From: Candidatus Kerfeldbacteria bacterium
GTDB lineage: Bacteria > Patescibacteriota > Patescibacteriia > SBBC01 > JACPUP01
Direction of reading: 5' to 3'
DNA length: 30,875 nt
NCBI GenBank assembly: GCA_016192205.1
Contig: JACPUP010000034.1
Span: 1-30,875, forward strand
Shown here: positions 20,238-28,425 of the stretch, in pieces
How the letters are laid out: each line of letters begins with the position of its first letter
Numbering within the stretch: position 1 is the first letter of the stretch
Notes under the pieces: model-generated
What the model was told of the DNA's origin: nothing
The model's database searches: none
The model's input: only the letters and a program-made list of their open reading frames with translations
Position numbers and translations under genes: made by a program

Positions 20238-21302
20238 TTACGAGAGCATTTCTGGGTTGAGCATGTGGGCCAGGGCGGCTTCGCGTGTGATCTCCCCTTT
20301 TTCGAGGAGGCGCTTCAGGTCTTGGTCCATCGTGAACATGCCCTCGTCCGCAGAGGTTTGAATGGCCGATTTGATTTGGGCGATCTTGTTCTCGCGGATG
20401 AGGTTGCCAATCGCCGGCGTGTTGATGAGCACCTCGCGTGCAGCCACGCGACCGCCGACTGCCCGCTGGACGAGCTGTTGCGAAATGATGCCGCGGAGGA
20501 ACAGGGAGAGTTGGAGCCGGACCTGCGGCTGCTGGTAGGGCGGGAAGACGTCAATGATGCGGTCGACGGTCTGCGCCGCGTTCAGCGTGTGGAGGGTGGC
20601 GAGTACGAGGTGACCGGTTTCCGCCAGGGTGATGGTCGAAGCAATGGTCTCCAAGTCGCGCATCTCACCGACGAGGATGACGTTGGGGTCCTGGCGCAGC
20701 ACGTGCTTCAAGCCTTCGGCAAACGAGCGCATGTCTGACCCGAGCTGCCGCTGTCTAATGATGCACCTGATGGGTTCGTAGATGAACTCAATCGGGTCCT
20801 CGAGCGTCACGATGTGCGCGCGTCGCTCGCTGTTGATGAAGTTAATCATGCCAGCCAGCGACGTCGACTTCCCGCAGCCGGTCGGCCCGGTCACGAGGAT
20901 GAGCCCTTGGCGCAGCCGGATGAGGTCGTAGACCACGGGCGGCATCATCAAGTGTTCGAGGGTGGGAATCTCGTGGCTGATGACCCGTGCGACCAGGCCG
21001 ACGTGCCCGCGCTCGTAGTGGACGTTCACGCGGAACCGAGAGATGCCAGCCACCTCGTACGACATATCGAGGTCTTTGTTCGTTTCGAATTTTTCGCGCA
21101 ACGGCGGCGTCAGCATCGCGGCGATGAGCCGCTGGGTGTCGGCCGGAGCCAAGCGGGGCGTTCCGCTGATTTCGTGGAGGTCGCCGTCGATGCGGAGGAT
21201 GGGCGGGAGATTGGCGACGATGTGCAAATCGGACGCGCCGTCTTTGACTGCGCGTTTGAGGAGGTCATCGATGGATGCGACACTGGTTTTTCCTGCGGCC
21301 AT
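20238..21302 (-). CDS. pilT: Type IV pilus retraction ATPase PilT
   Basis: A 354-aa hexameric ATPase of the PilT/GspE family. Walker A GPTGCGKST (139-147), Asp box TLEDPIEFIYEP (166-177), Walker B VILVGEMRD (208-216), His box AETGHLVLATLHTLNA (227-242) with the AIRxE-like C-terminal part (MLNPEMLS). The length and order are PilT-like, including the N-terminal PAS-like region (DDLLKRAVKDGASDLHI). It depolymerises the type IV pilus for motility, DNA uptake or attachment to host cells. GGAGGA is 18 nt upstream of ATG, unusually far, and no nearer start is in frame. A promoter lies at 21338-21366. The partner gene downstream is the cNMP-GAF protein. Confidence 0.95.
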   Translation of the reverse strand: MAAGKTSVASIDDLLKRAVKDGASDLHIVANLPPILRIDGDLHEISGTPRLAPADTQRLIAAMLTPPLREKFETNKDLDMSYEVAGISRFRVNVHYERGHVGLVARVISHEIPTLEHLMMPPVVYDLIRLRQGLILVTGPTGCGKSTSLAGMINFINSERRAHIVTLEDPIEFIYEPIRCIIRQRQLGSDMRSFAEGLKHVLRQDPNVILVGEMRDLETIASTITLAETGHLVLATLHTLNAAQTVDRIIDVFPPYQQPQVRLQLSLFLRGIISQQLVQRAVGGRVAAREVLINTPAIGNLIRENKIAQIKSAIQTSADEGMFTMDQDLKRLLEKGEITREAALAHMLNPEMLS

Positions 21303-21337
21303 AGGGCTTCGGTTTGTTGTTCCTCCGGGCTCTTTGC

Positions 21338-21366
21338 AGTGTACTCGGTCCGACCGACCGAAGCAA
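21338..21366 (-). promoter_or_regulatory. pilT promoter
   Basis: On the - strand TTGCTT (21366-21361), exactly 17 nt, TACACT (21343-21338). The spacer contains the palindromic CGGTC...GACCG. The leader is about 30 nt. Confidence 0.55.
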
Positions 21367-21380
21367 CTCGTCCGCGTGCG

Positions 21381-21662
21381 CTAGAGGTGTTCGCCGCCGG
21401 TCGTGTCTTCGTCCTCGGGATAGACGCGCTTGCCGTCCTCATCCTCCAGGGTGATGGCGAACACGGGACAACTCTTGGCGGCCAGGAGGATTTTTTCGTC
21501 GTTATCGCCGGCGGGCAGCTTCACGACAGCTTTGTTTTCCTCGTCGAGCTCAAAGGTGCCACCGGCCATGGCCACGCAACTGGCAGCGCCAATGCAGAGG
21601 TCGCGATCGACGATAATCTTCTTGATCTTCCGTTTACCTATTGATGCATTGGACTCGGTCAT
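21381..21662 (-). CDS. Ferredoxin with three Cys ligands
   Basis: A 93-aa acidic iron-sulfur protein. The Cys pattern is Cys23-IGAAS-Cys29 (Cx5C) and Cys65-Pro (SCPVFAI). The middle Cys of the usual CxxCxxC is absent, so a [3Fe-4S] cluster or a [4Fe-4S] cluster with a non-Cys ligand is expected. ELDEENKAVVKLP between the ligands is typical of this small ferredoxin class. The C-terminus has an acidic tail. It lies downstream of the thioredoxin-reductase-like gene on the same strand, separated by a heptad repeat, and could be a redox partner. The start has no clear Shine-Dalgarno. Confidence 0.85.
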   Translation of the reverse strand: MTESNASIGKRKIKKIIVDRDLCIGAASCVAMAGGTFELDEENKAVVKLPAGDNDEKILLAAKSCPVFAITLEDEDGKRVYPEDEDTTGGEHL

Positions 21663-21669
21663 AGGCGGA

Positions 21670-21724
21670 GGGCGTAGGTTCTGGGGCCTAGGGCGTAGAC
21701 GATTGTTCGCTATGCCCCATGCCT
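21670..21724. repeat. Inverted heptad repeat, copy 1 (between trxB-like and ferredoxin)
   Basis: Heptads GGGCGTA (21670-21676), GGGCCTA (21684-21690), GGGCGTA (21691-21697) on the left face inverted heptads TATGCCC and CATGCCT (21711-21724) on the right. A central ATTGTTC is shared with copy 2 as ATCGTTC. The right end overlaps the last codon and stop of the trxB-like gene. Confidence 0.65.
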
Positions 21725-22649
21725 ATACCCTGTTTAAGTACTCGATCGCTGCCAGCACCGCGGTGATCCCCTGTCCGACGGCGATGCCAATTTGCCAAAA
21801 CGGCGTTTCCGTGACATCGCCGGCGGCGAACAGGCCCGGGGTGTTCGTCATTTGCTTGCGATCGGTGATGATGGCATTGCGCGGTGACTTCTCCGCGTCC
21901 GTGAAGTCGCTGTTCGGCAGGTTCCCAATGTGGATGAAAATACCTTTTCCCTCAACTGTTTGCGTTTTTCCCGCTGTGTCGGTATACTCCGCGCCGCTCA
22001 CCAGCTGCTCGCCGAGGATTTTCGTGGTCTTCGCCTCGGCGATGACCGTGATGTTCTTCGTTGCGCGCAGCTTGTCGATGAGGACGGCGTCGCCCTTGAA
22101 CTGGGGATTCTTGTTGATGACCGTCACCTGGGGCGAGAGGTCGGCCATCATGAGCGCGGACTCGAGCGCCGAATTCCCGCCGCCAATGGTGATGACGGGT
22201 TTGCCTTTGAACAGCGGCCCGTCGCAGGTCGTGCAGTACGTGACGCCCTTGCCGCGCAGTTCGGTTTCGCCCGGCACGCCGAGCTTGCGGGGGTGCATGC
22301 CCGAGCTGATGATGACCGTCTTCGAGCGATACGTTTCCGGACCCTTGAGGCCTTCGGCGTCAACCGTGAACAGCGCATCGTGTTTGACGATGTTCTTCAC
22401 GGTCGTTGGCCACCGTACGTCCACGTTGTTATGGGTGAGCTGCTCCTCGAACTTTTTCGCGAGCTCGATGCCGTCCGTGTGGACGTACCCCGGGTAGTTC
22501 TCGATTTCGCCGGACGTGGCCACCTCGCCGCCGATATCCAGGGAGAGCACGATGAAGGTGAGCTTACGCCGTGCGGCGTAGATGGCGGCGGCGACGCCGG
22601 CGGCTGACGCACCGACGATAATGAGGTCAAAGGGTTGTTTGTCGCTCAT
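21723..22649 (-). CDS. trxB: Thioredoxin reductase-like FAD/NADPH disulfide reductase
   Basis: A 308-aa flavoprotein of the low-molecular-weight thioredoxin reductase family. N-terminal FAD site IIVGASAAGVAAA (9-21), GGEVATSGEIENYPGY (40-55), redox Cys139-TT-Cys142 in YCTTCDGP, NADPH site GGGNSA (156-161) and the second FAD site GLFAAGDVTETPFWQ near the C-terminus. It would pass electrons from NADPH through FAD to a small disulfide protein, here perhaps one outside the window, with the neighbouring ferredoxin as an alternative partner. The length is family-standard. An extended -10 (TGTTACACT) ends eight bases before the ATG, suggesting a leaderless message. Heptad repeats lie on both sides. 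Confidence 0.93.
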   Translation of the reverse strand: MSDKQPFDLIIVGASAAGVAAAIYAARRKLTFIVLSLDIGGEVATSGEIENYPGYVHTDGIELAKKFEEQLTHNNVDVRWPTTVKNIVKHDALFTVDAEGLKGPETYRSKTVIISSGMHPRKLGVPGETELRGKGVTYCTTCDGPLFKGKPVITIGGGNSALESALMMADLSPQVTVINKNPQFKGDAVLIDKLRATKNITVIAEAKTTKILGEQLVSGAEYTDTAGKTQTVEGKGIFIHIGNLPNSDFTDAEKSPRNAIITDRKQMTNTPGLFAAGDVTETPFWQIGIAVGQGITAVLAAIEYLNRV

Positions 22650-22657
22650 GAGCGTTC

Positions 22658-22666
22658 AGTGTAACA
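22658..22666 (-). promoter_or_regulatory. Extended -10 of the trxB-like gene
   Basis: On the - strand TGT then TACACT (22663-22658). Eight bases separate it from ATG 22649. No -35 match at 17 nt. Confidence 0.45.
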
Positions 22667-22672
22667 AACGCT

Positions 22673-22734
22673 GGGCATAGGGCATAGGGCGTAGAATTCA
22701 AACAATCGTTCACGAAGCCCTACGCCCCACGCCC
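22673..22734. repeat. Inverted heptad repeat, copy 2 (upstream of the trxB-like gene)
   Basis: Three heptads, GGGCATA, GGGCATA, GGGCGTA (22673-22693), are followed by ATTCAAACAATCGTTC and inverted heptads TACGCCC and CACGCCC (22721-22734). The left and right heptads can pair as a hairpin. Confidence 0.7.
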
Positions 22735-22737
22735 TCG

Positions 22738-24381
22738 TTAATACACCTCTTCCTTCTTTTCTCTCAAGAACGAGAACCAATCCTCGGCCACGGCCACGAG
22801 CGTCTTGAACGGCGCCTCGATAATGAAGTCGAGAATGAAAATGAAGACGTTGATCTTCGGCGCCTTGACCGAAATCCACCGGCCTACCTGCAGCACGGGC
22901 ACGGAGAAGAAGTCGATGAGGAGGGTGAGGACGTTCTCGCGCTCCGGCACCACGATGAGCTCGCGCGTCTGCTGCCGGATGCGGATCCCGAAGAAGCTGA
23001 TGATGGATAAGAACAGAAGGAAGATGACGATGCTCACCGCGTTGAACGTTAGTTCGCGCAAGCCCCACACGATGAGGCCGAAGGACAAGAGGAACGTCGC
23101 CGCGTAGACGAATCGGAAGACGGCCGTCAGCACCCCGCGCCGCGGCCGGCGAATGACGATGGGCAGGTTCCGCTGGTGGTAGCGGTAGAGGAGGCCCTCG
23201 AGGACGCGGGTGATGCTCCGCGTGTTGCGTTCGGCCGGAATATTGACGGAAATGGCAATTAAGAACAACAGGAATGGGTGGAAGAAGACATTGACCGCCA
23301 GGGGTACGTAATCGATTGAGCGAGCGACGAAGAGTTCATACGGGAACTCAACCGCCAGTGCCAAGAGCATTTTCGTGACGAAGATGTAGATGACGGCGCG
23401 GACGACTGCCCGCCGGATTTTCTGCTGGACGGACTGGTACCGTTTCTCCGCCGCCCGTTTGATGGCGGGCTCGAGCGCGGCCGGGTCGGCCAGCCGCTCG
23501 GTCGGATCACCCGGGGACTCCAGGACATCGCGGAGGATGAGGAAGACGGTGGAAAACTTTTTGACTTGCCGGAGGATGGGGTCGCCAAAGGGGTGGCGAA
23601 CCTGAACGTCAATGGCTGCGCGCAGCTGACCGAGCCGACTGGCCACCTCGGTGATGACGCGATCGTCGGCGTTGCGCCAGCGCGGCTCGTACAGGTGGAA
23701 CAGGTGCGTGCGGATCATGGCCTCGTCCGAGCGGATGAGCGCGCGGTGCGTGGCCAGGTAGAGTTGGAGGTCGCGTTCGCGTGGATCGAGCGAGTCGTCT
23801 TTCCAGACCATGTCCTTCCGGATGGCGTGGTAAGCGAAGTTCACGAGGGCTTCACTCCGCGTGGCCGGCACCAAGCACTCCTCGATCTCGGTCGCGGTGA
23901 TGGCGGTGAGCCAGGTCGTGAAGCCTTGCGCATCGGTTCCCAGCGTCCCGTGCGCGCGGCGTTGGAGCGTGCGGTGCTTCAGAATGATGGTGGCGACCTC
24001 GCCAATCTTCGTTTCGGGAATCTGCGCGTTTGGCAAATAGCCGCCGCGGATGAGTTCCAGGATGAGCGAGCGGGCCAAATCTGGCTCAGTCAGATGTGTC
24101 CCGAACAACAGCCGGCGCTTGAGGATGCGCTCGACTGCGTTTTTCCGCAGGAGGTGGTCTTCGTGGTACTCGATCGCGTTCCGAATTTTCTCGTACGCGT
24201 TCGCCAGTTTGCTGACGACCGTGTTGACCGTCATCCGGTCGACGTCAGCCGGTGTGACAGCCGCAGTCGGCCGACGGAAGGCACGGAGCAGCGGCTCGAG
24301 TTCGGTCGGGAGGTGGCGCGGACCGTGTTTCTCGATTGGAGGAGCAGGCTGCGTCGGTGCCTTGAAGGTCGCGTGCGGCAT
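22738..24381 (-). CDS. Large conserved membrane protein of unknown function
   Basis: A 547-aa protein. Residues 1-320 are soluble and helical, rich in charged and Leu residues (VNTVVSKLANAYEKIRNAIEYHEDHLLRKNAVERILKRRLLFGTH..., PAIKRAAEKRYQSVQQKIRRAVVRAV). About 325-450 holds four or five hydrophobic segments (VIYIFVTKMLLALAVEF, YVPLAVNVFFHPFLLFLIAIS, FVYAATFLLSFGLIVWGL, VSIVIFLLFLSIISFFG). A further amphipathic C-terminal region ends DWFSFLREKKEEVY. I recall a CPR-wide protein of this size and layout but not its role. Promoter TTGACC-17-TACCGT precedes it at 24436-24464. It is divergent from the large secreted protein gene. Confidence 0.8.
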   Translation of the reverse strand: MPHATFKAPTQPAPPIEKHGPRHLPTELEPLLRAFRRPTAAVTPADVDRMTVNTVVSKLANAYEKIRNAIEYHEDHLLRKNAVERILKRRLLFGTHLTEPDLARSLILELIRGGYLPNAQIPETKIGEVATIILKHRTLQRRAHGTLGTDAQGFTTWLTAITATEIEECLVPATRSEALVNFAYHAIRKDMVWKDDSLDPRERDLQLYLATHRALIRSDEAMIRTHLFHLYEPRWRNADDRVITEVASRLGQLRAAIDVQVRHPFGDPILRQVKKFSTVFLILRDVLESPGDPTERLADPAALEPAIKRAAEKRYQSVQQKIRRAVVRAVIYIFVTKMLLALAVEFPYELFVARSIDYVPLAVNVFFHPFLLFLIAISVNIPAERNTRSITRVLEGLLYRYHQRNLPIVIRRPRRGVLTAVFRFVYAATFLLSFGLIVWGLRELTFNAVSIVIFLLFLSIISFFGIRIRQQTRELIVVPERENVLTLLIDFFSVPVLQVGRWISVKAPKINVFIFILDFIIEAPFKTLVAVAEDWFSFLREKKEEVY

Positions 24382-24435
24382 TGCATTAGGAATAGGAGAG
24401 GTGCACGCCTGGGCGTTACCAAACGAGCACCAAAA

Positions 24436-24464
24436 ACGGTACCAGAGGCTATTCCACGGGTCAA
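24436..24464 (-). promoter_or_regulatory. Promoter of the 547-aa membrane protein gene
   Basis: On the - strand TTGACC (24464-24459), 17 nt, TACCGT (24441-24436), preceded by TGG. Confidence 0.4.
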
Positions 24465-24501
24465 TGGATGGCCACTGGCAGAGAGCGTGTTTGCACCCCC
24501 C

Positions 24502-24530
24502 TTGCTTGTGGAAAAGAACTATGTTATACT
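24502..24530 (+). promoter_or_regulatory. Promoter of the 1207-aa secreted protein
   Basis: TTGCTT (24502-24507), 17 nt, TATACT (24525-24530). It gives a leader of about 165 nt before ATG 24704. Confidence 0.6.
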
Positions 24531-24565
24531 ACTAGTAGTGGTTCGTATTGGCATCTCGTGCCAAT
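24528..24565 (+). promoter_or_regulatory. Palindrome at the start site and hairpin in the leader
   Basis: ACTACTAGTAGT (24528-24539) is a perfect 12-bp palindrome overlapping the -10 and start site, an operator candidate. ATTGGCA-TCTCG-TGCCAAT (24547-24565) is a perfect 7-bp hairpin in the leader RNA. Confidence 0.45.
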
Positions 24566-24573
24566 CGAAAAAA

Positions 24574-24690
24574 ATGCAAAAGAACCCCATTGATCTCATA
24601 ACGTTCCCTTTGACCGACGTCCCTTTGGTGGACGAAGGCGTGTTGCCTTTCCACCGCGTCGGAGGCGCATACAACAACATCAATCTTTAA
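24574..24690 (+). CDS. Possible 38-aa leader ORF before the large secreted gene
   Basis: ATG 24574 to TAA 24690 encodes a peptide starting MQKNPIDLITFPLTDVP and ending GGAYNNINL, without a signal peptide. It ends 13 bp before the ATG of the 1207-aa gene and next to its AAAGGA. There is no Shine-Dalgarno, only an A-run. It could be translated and couple to the gene below, or it may be chance. Confidence 0.3.
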   Translation: MQKNPIDLITFPLTDVPLVDEGVLPFHRVGGAYNNINL

Positions 24691-24703
24691 AGGACAGAAT
24701 CTT

Positions 24704-27700
24704 ATGCGATTTTCATCGTCGAGCATCATGCGGATCGTCGTCGCCGTGAGCGCGTTAAGCCTCGCGCTCTTGTCATTCAACGGAGTGACGATTGCGCCGG
24801 CGAAAGCGCAAGCGACCACCGATGCAACCATCGTCGGCAAAGTCGTCAAGCCGGACGGCACGCCGTTTGCCTTCCCCTGCATGCCGCCGCCGAATCCGGA
24901 TCCGAACTTCAATCCGAATCAGCTCTGTGGCTTCGGCGTCGGCGCGTTCAGCGGGCCGCAAGATCCGTCGTTCTTCTCCGGCACCGACCCCAACACCGGC
25001 AAGTTTACGTTGCCGGTGAAAGGCGGCAAGCAGTACAAGCTGGAAATCCATGGGCCGCCCGATAAGATTGGCGCCTATAAGTTCGACGTGCAATTTATCG
25101 AGATTGCCGTCGGTCAGACGAAGGACCTCGGCACCATCACCGCCGCCGCGAAAGCCGGCCGCATCAACGGCACCGTCGTCGACGCGGCAACGAACGCGCC
25201 GGTTCCCAACGCGCCCGTCTCCGCCTTCCCCTTGTTCCAGGGTGGACCGGAAAGCGGTCCTGGGCCAGGCGGCTTCGTTCAACCGAGCTGGGGCCAGACT
25301 GACGCGAACGGCGCGTTCTCGCTGGCGGTCGATGCGGGCAAGTACGGCCTGAATGTTGAGCAGCGGCCGGACTTTGCCTACGTGTTCTCCGGCCAGCCCA
25401 TTGACGTTGATGTCGCGACCGACACCACGGTCGTCTCGGGCATCGTCATCCCCGTCACCAGAGCGGATGCGACGATTACCGGCCTGGTCGTTGACACGAA
25501 CGGCGCAGCCATCCCGAACATTCCGGGCGGGATTGGCGCGCGCCCGGCCAACGCCGCCGCGCCATCCCAAGGCGGACCATTCGTCGAGTTCCACGGCCCC
25601 ATTCAGCCGAACGGGAGCTTCACCCTCAAAGTTCCGTCGAACGTCTCCACCCAGTACCAACTCCAGGTGTTCTTGCCGCCGGAAGCCGACTACTCGATGG
25701 CCGCCGGCGTTACCGTGACGGTCGTGCCGAATGGCACTGTGACGCAGAACGTGCCCCTGGCGAAGAACACCTCGTCCATCTTGGGCAAGGTCATCTCCAA
25801 AGCCGGGTTTGCGCTCAATTCCTGCAAAGCCGAGGGCGACCAATTCGGCGGCCGCTCGTTCGGCGAGGTCTTCGCCCACAGTGAGCGCACGGGCAACTTC
25901 AAGCATGCCTTCATCAAGGAAGACTGCTCGTTCCGGCTGTCGCTCGGCGCCGGGGATTTCTTCTTCGGCTACCACTTAAACCCGAAAGCCGGGTTCATCA
26001 ACCGACCCACGCCGCCCGAACCCATTGTAGTCGCGGCCAACCAAAACGTGGAGAAGAACATCATCGTTGAGGCGGCCGACGCCAAGGTGACCGGGACTGT
26101 GCTCTCGCCCGATGGCACGCCCATCCGCGCCTGGATCGATGCGGACAACCACCCCGAGGTCGAGGAGAAGTACAACTCGGGTGGGCGCGAAGGCAAGCAA
26201 GGACCGCGCGCCGACGAGTTCGTCGGCCCGGGCGGCACGAAGAGCCCGGAAGAAGTGATAAAGTACTGCTCGGATTCGAAGAATAAGACCGAGTGCGAGA
26301 ACTTCAAGCTCCCGCCGGGCGCCGAAGGTCCAGGCGGCTGCACGAACATGCTCGCCTGCGTCCAGTTCTGCACGGCCAACCCGCAGGTGTGCGCCGAGTT
26401 CGACAAGGGCGGGCACGACCAGCCCGGCGACTTCACCGTGCTTGGCCAGCCGGCCAAGATATCCGTGGCCGCCAACCAGTCCATCGTCCAAGCCGCACAA
26501 GTCAACAAGGAGGAACGCTCCGAGGACTTCTTCCGCGAGGACATCATCCACTTCGGCGTTGAATCCGGTCCGGATGGTTCGTTCGAACTCCCATTGCTCT
26601 CCGGGCACCAGTACGAGGTTCGGGCCTTCCGCCCGCCGCACCTCGAACAGCAGGGCACGTTCCTACCGCCGAAGTCGGTCCGGGTTGACCTGCGCTCGGC
26701 CACCAGCGCAACCGTCGCGCTCCAGTTCCGCCAAGCCTTCGGCACCATGACCGGCAAGGTCACGCTGCCGGATGGCTCTCCGGCCACCCGCTGCTTCGTC
26801 CACTTCTGGAGCGAGGACGGCGGCGACGGCGGCGCCCCGTGCAAACAAGACGGAACGTACTCGATGGGGTACGGCCAAGGGAAGATTTACGTTGGCGCAG
26901 ACTCGTTCGACGGCAACACGCCCTACCGCAGCGGTGAGGAAGCCATCATCGTCACCACGCAGAAGACCCTGACGAAGAACTTCCAGCTCAAGGAAGCCGG
27001 GTACCGCGTTCCGCAGCCGGTCTCGAAGACCTTCGCGGCCAACCAGGCGACCACCATCACGCTGGACGACGGCGCGGAAATCACCATTCCCGCCGGTGCG
27101 CTGGACGACTCCGGCAATGTGACGGTCTCGGTCAGTCCCAAGATTGACCTCCAGTCGACCCAGACGAACCAGCCGGTCGGCGTCGGCTACGACATGGCCG
27201 CGCAGGACGCCAGCGGGAACCAGATTGCGACGTTCAATTCCAACGTCACCATCAAGCTCCCCTGCGACAAGGACTACGTCGAAAACGAGCTGGGCCTGGA
27301 CACCGGCCTGCTCGACCCCAAGTACGTCGATGACACGACCAACTCGTACCAGACGCTGTCGAACGCCTCGATGGACACCGACGAGTGCCTGGCCACGGTG
27401 CTGACCGATCACTTCTCCAGCTACGCCATCGTCTCGCCCGCCGGCACCGGCGGCCTCAAGAAAGTCGTGGCCGAAGAGGGCGCGAAGAAGAACACGACTC
27501 GCGTCGTCATCGCTGATGGCGAGGCCGAGTTCACGGTTAAAGGCGCGTTGTCGAAGATGAACGTCGGCACGGCGAACTTCGGCGGCACGCTCGGCCAGCT
27601 CATCGTCGTCTCGAACAAGACGAGCGGCGGCACGGTCGAGTTCTACAACACGAGCGGCAAGCGCGTGAAGAAGATCACCCCGTTTGGAGGGTACACGAAA

Positions 27701-28327
27701 GGCTTCCAGCAGCTCGTTGCGGACGTGGCCGCGAAGTCAGGCTCCACGCCCGATGGCGTGAAAGACGTTATCGTTGCGCCGACGAAGGGCGATCCCGTGG
27801 CTCGCGTCTACAACGTCGCGAACAAGTACAAGGCCCAAACGCTCAAAACCGGTTCTGCCGGCACAGTGAGCTCCACCACCCTGTCGACGGCCGAGCTGCT
27901 CGACACGGGCGTGGAGAACCTGACGACGCTGTTTGCCAAGAAGACCATCAAGGCCTTCAAGCTCAAGAAGGGCAAGCTGGTTGCGCTCTCGAGCAAGAGC
28001 AAGACCGAGAAAACTGCTCTCTCGTCTCTCAAGACCAAATCGGGTAAGGTCGAGAAGAAGACCGAGACGCCGAAGGTGAAGAAGACCAGCCCCTCGACGT
28101 GCTCGACGTCCGCCTCGACGAAGGTGACTATGACCGGCAGCGGTTTCACCGACTCGGTCATTCTCCTCTGGAACGCCGAGACGGCTCTCGCCGGCACCAC
28201 GAGCAAGCAGGGCAAGTCGTTGAGCTTCACCATCAACCCGAGCGCGGTTGACGTAAAGTCGGTGAACACGCTGACCATCGTCAACGCGGACGGACAAGCC
28301 GGCGTCGCCGTGATAAGCTGTACCTGA
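24704..28327 (+). CDS. Large secreted multidomain surface protein
   Basis: A 1207-aa protein with a signal peptide (MRFSSSSIMRIVVAVSALSLALLSFNG...). AAAGGA sits upstream of the ATG. At least six carboxypeptidase-regulatory-like beta-sandwich repeats follow, starting near residues 37, 149, 258, 358, 461 and 680, each with a GxV-x-DxxGxPIPN-like opening. Repeat 5 holds a Cys-rich insertion (CSDSKNKTEC, MLACVQFCTANPQVCAEF). At about 785-870 comes a ZU5-like segment with ITIPAGALDDSGNVTVSV. At about 945-1040 two FG-GAP-like blades are followed by a Lys/Ser-rich linker (1085-1130). An IPT-like end with two Cys (STCSTS...VISCT) closes it. No sortase or other anchor signal is visible. Adhesion to host or surface is plausible but inferred. 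Confidence 0.88.
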   Translation: MRFSSSSIMRIVVAVSALSLALLSFNGVTIAPAKAQATTDATIVGKVVKPDGTPFAFPCMPPPNPDPNFNPNQLCGFGVGAFSGPQDPSFFSGTDPNTGKFTLPVKGGKQYKLEIHGPPDKIGAYKFDVQFIEIAVGQTKDLGTITAAAKAGRINGTVVDAATNAPVPNAPVSAFPLFQGGPESGPGPGGFVQPSWGQTDANGAFSLAVDAGKYGLNVEQRPDFAYVFSGQPIDVDVATDTTVVSGIVIPVTRADATITGLVVDTNGAAIPNIPGGIGARPANAAAPSQGGPFVEFHGPIQPNGSFTLKVPSNVSTQYQLQVFLPPEADYSMAAGVTVTVVPNGTVTQNVPLAKNTSSILGKVISKAGFALNSCKAEGDQFGGRSFGEVFAHSERTGNFKHAFIKEDCSFRLSLGAGDFFFGYHLNPKAGFINRPTPPEPIVVAANQNVEKNIIVEAADAKVTGTVLSPDGTPIRAWIDADNHPEVEEKYNSGGREGKQGPRADEFVGPGGTKSPEEVIKYCSDSKNKTECENFKLPPGAEGPGGCTNMLACVQFCTANPQVCAEFDKGGHDQPGDFTVLGQPAKISVAANQSIVQAAQVNKEERSEDFFREDIIHFGVESGPDGSFELPLLSGHQYEVRAFRPPHLEQQGTFLPPKSVRVDLRSATSATVALQFRQAFGTMTGKVTLPDGSPATRCFVHFWSEDGGDGGAPCKQDGTYSMGYGQGKIYVGADSFDGNTPYRSGEEAIIVTTQKTLTKNFQLKEAGYRVPQPVSKTFAANQATTITLDDGAEITIPAGALDDSGNVTVSVSPKIDLQSTQTNQPVGVGYDMAAQDASGNQIATFNSNVTIKLPCDKDYVENELGLDTGLLDPKYVDDTTNSYQTLSNASMDTDECLATVLTDHFSSYAIVSPAGTGGLKKVVAEEGAKKNTTRVVIADGEAEFTVKGALSKMNVGTANFGGTLGQLIVVSNKTSGGTVEFYNTSGKRVKKITPFGGYTKGFQQLVADVAAKSGSTPDGVKDVIVAPTKGDPVARVYNVANKYKAQTLKTGSAGTVSSTTLSTAELLDTGVENLTTLFAKKTIKAFKLKKGKLVALSSKSKTEKTALSSLKTKSGKVEKKTETPKVKKTSPSTCSTSASTKVTMTGSGFTDSVILLWNAETALAGTTSKQGKSLSFTINPSAVDVKSVNTLTIVNADGQAGVAVISCT

Positions 28328-28350
28328 CGCAGCGGAAGAATCTTTCCACC

Positions 28351-28387
28351 GGCCCCTCGCTCAAGCAGAGGGGCCGGGTTGGTTTTG
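28351..28387 (+). terminator. Terminator after the large secreted gene
   Basis: GGCCCCTC (28351-28358) pairs with GAGGGGCC (28368-28375), followed by GGGTTGGTTTTGG. Confidence 0.7.
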
Positions 28388-28390
28388 GAC

Positions 28391-28419
28391 TTCCCAACCA
28401 ACGAACAAACGAGTATAGA
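28391..28419 (+). promoter_or_regulatory. Promoter candidate of the CapA-like gene
   Basis: TTCCCA (28391-28396), 17 nt, TATAGA (28414-28419), six bases before ATG 28426. Part of this stretch (GAGGAAG) could instead act as a Shine-Dalgarno on a longer transcript. Confidence 0.4.
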
Positions 28420-28425
28420 GGAAGT

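Noticed and set aside
24773..25975. A 400-codon - strand open frame
   Set aside because: Antisense to the signal-peptide-bearing 1207-aa gene and Arg/Gly-rich as typical of shadows in high-GC DNA.
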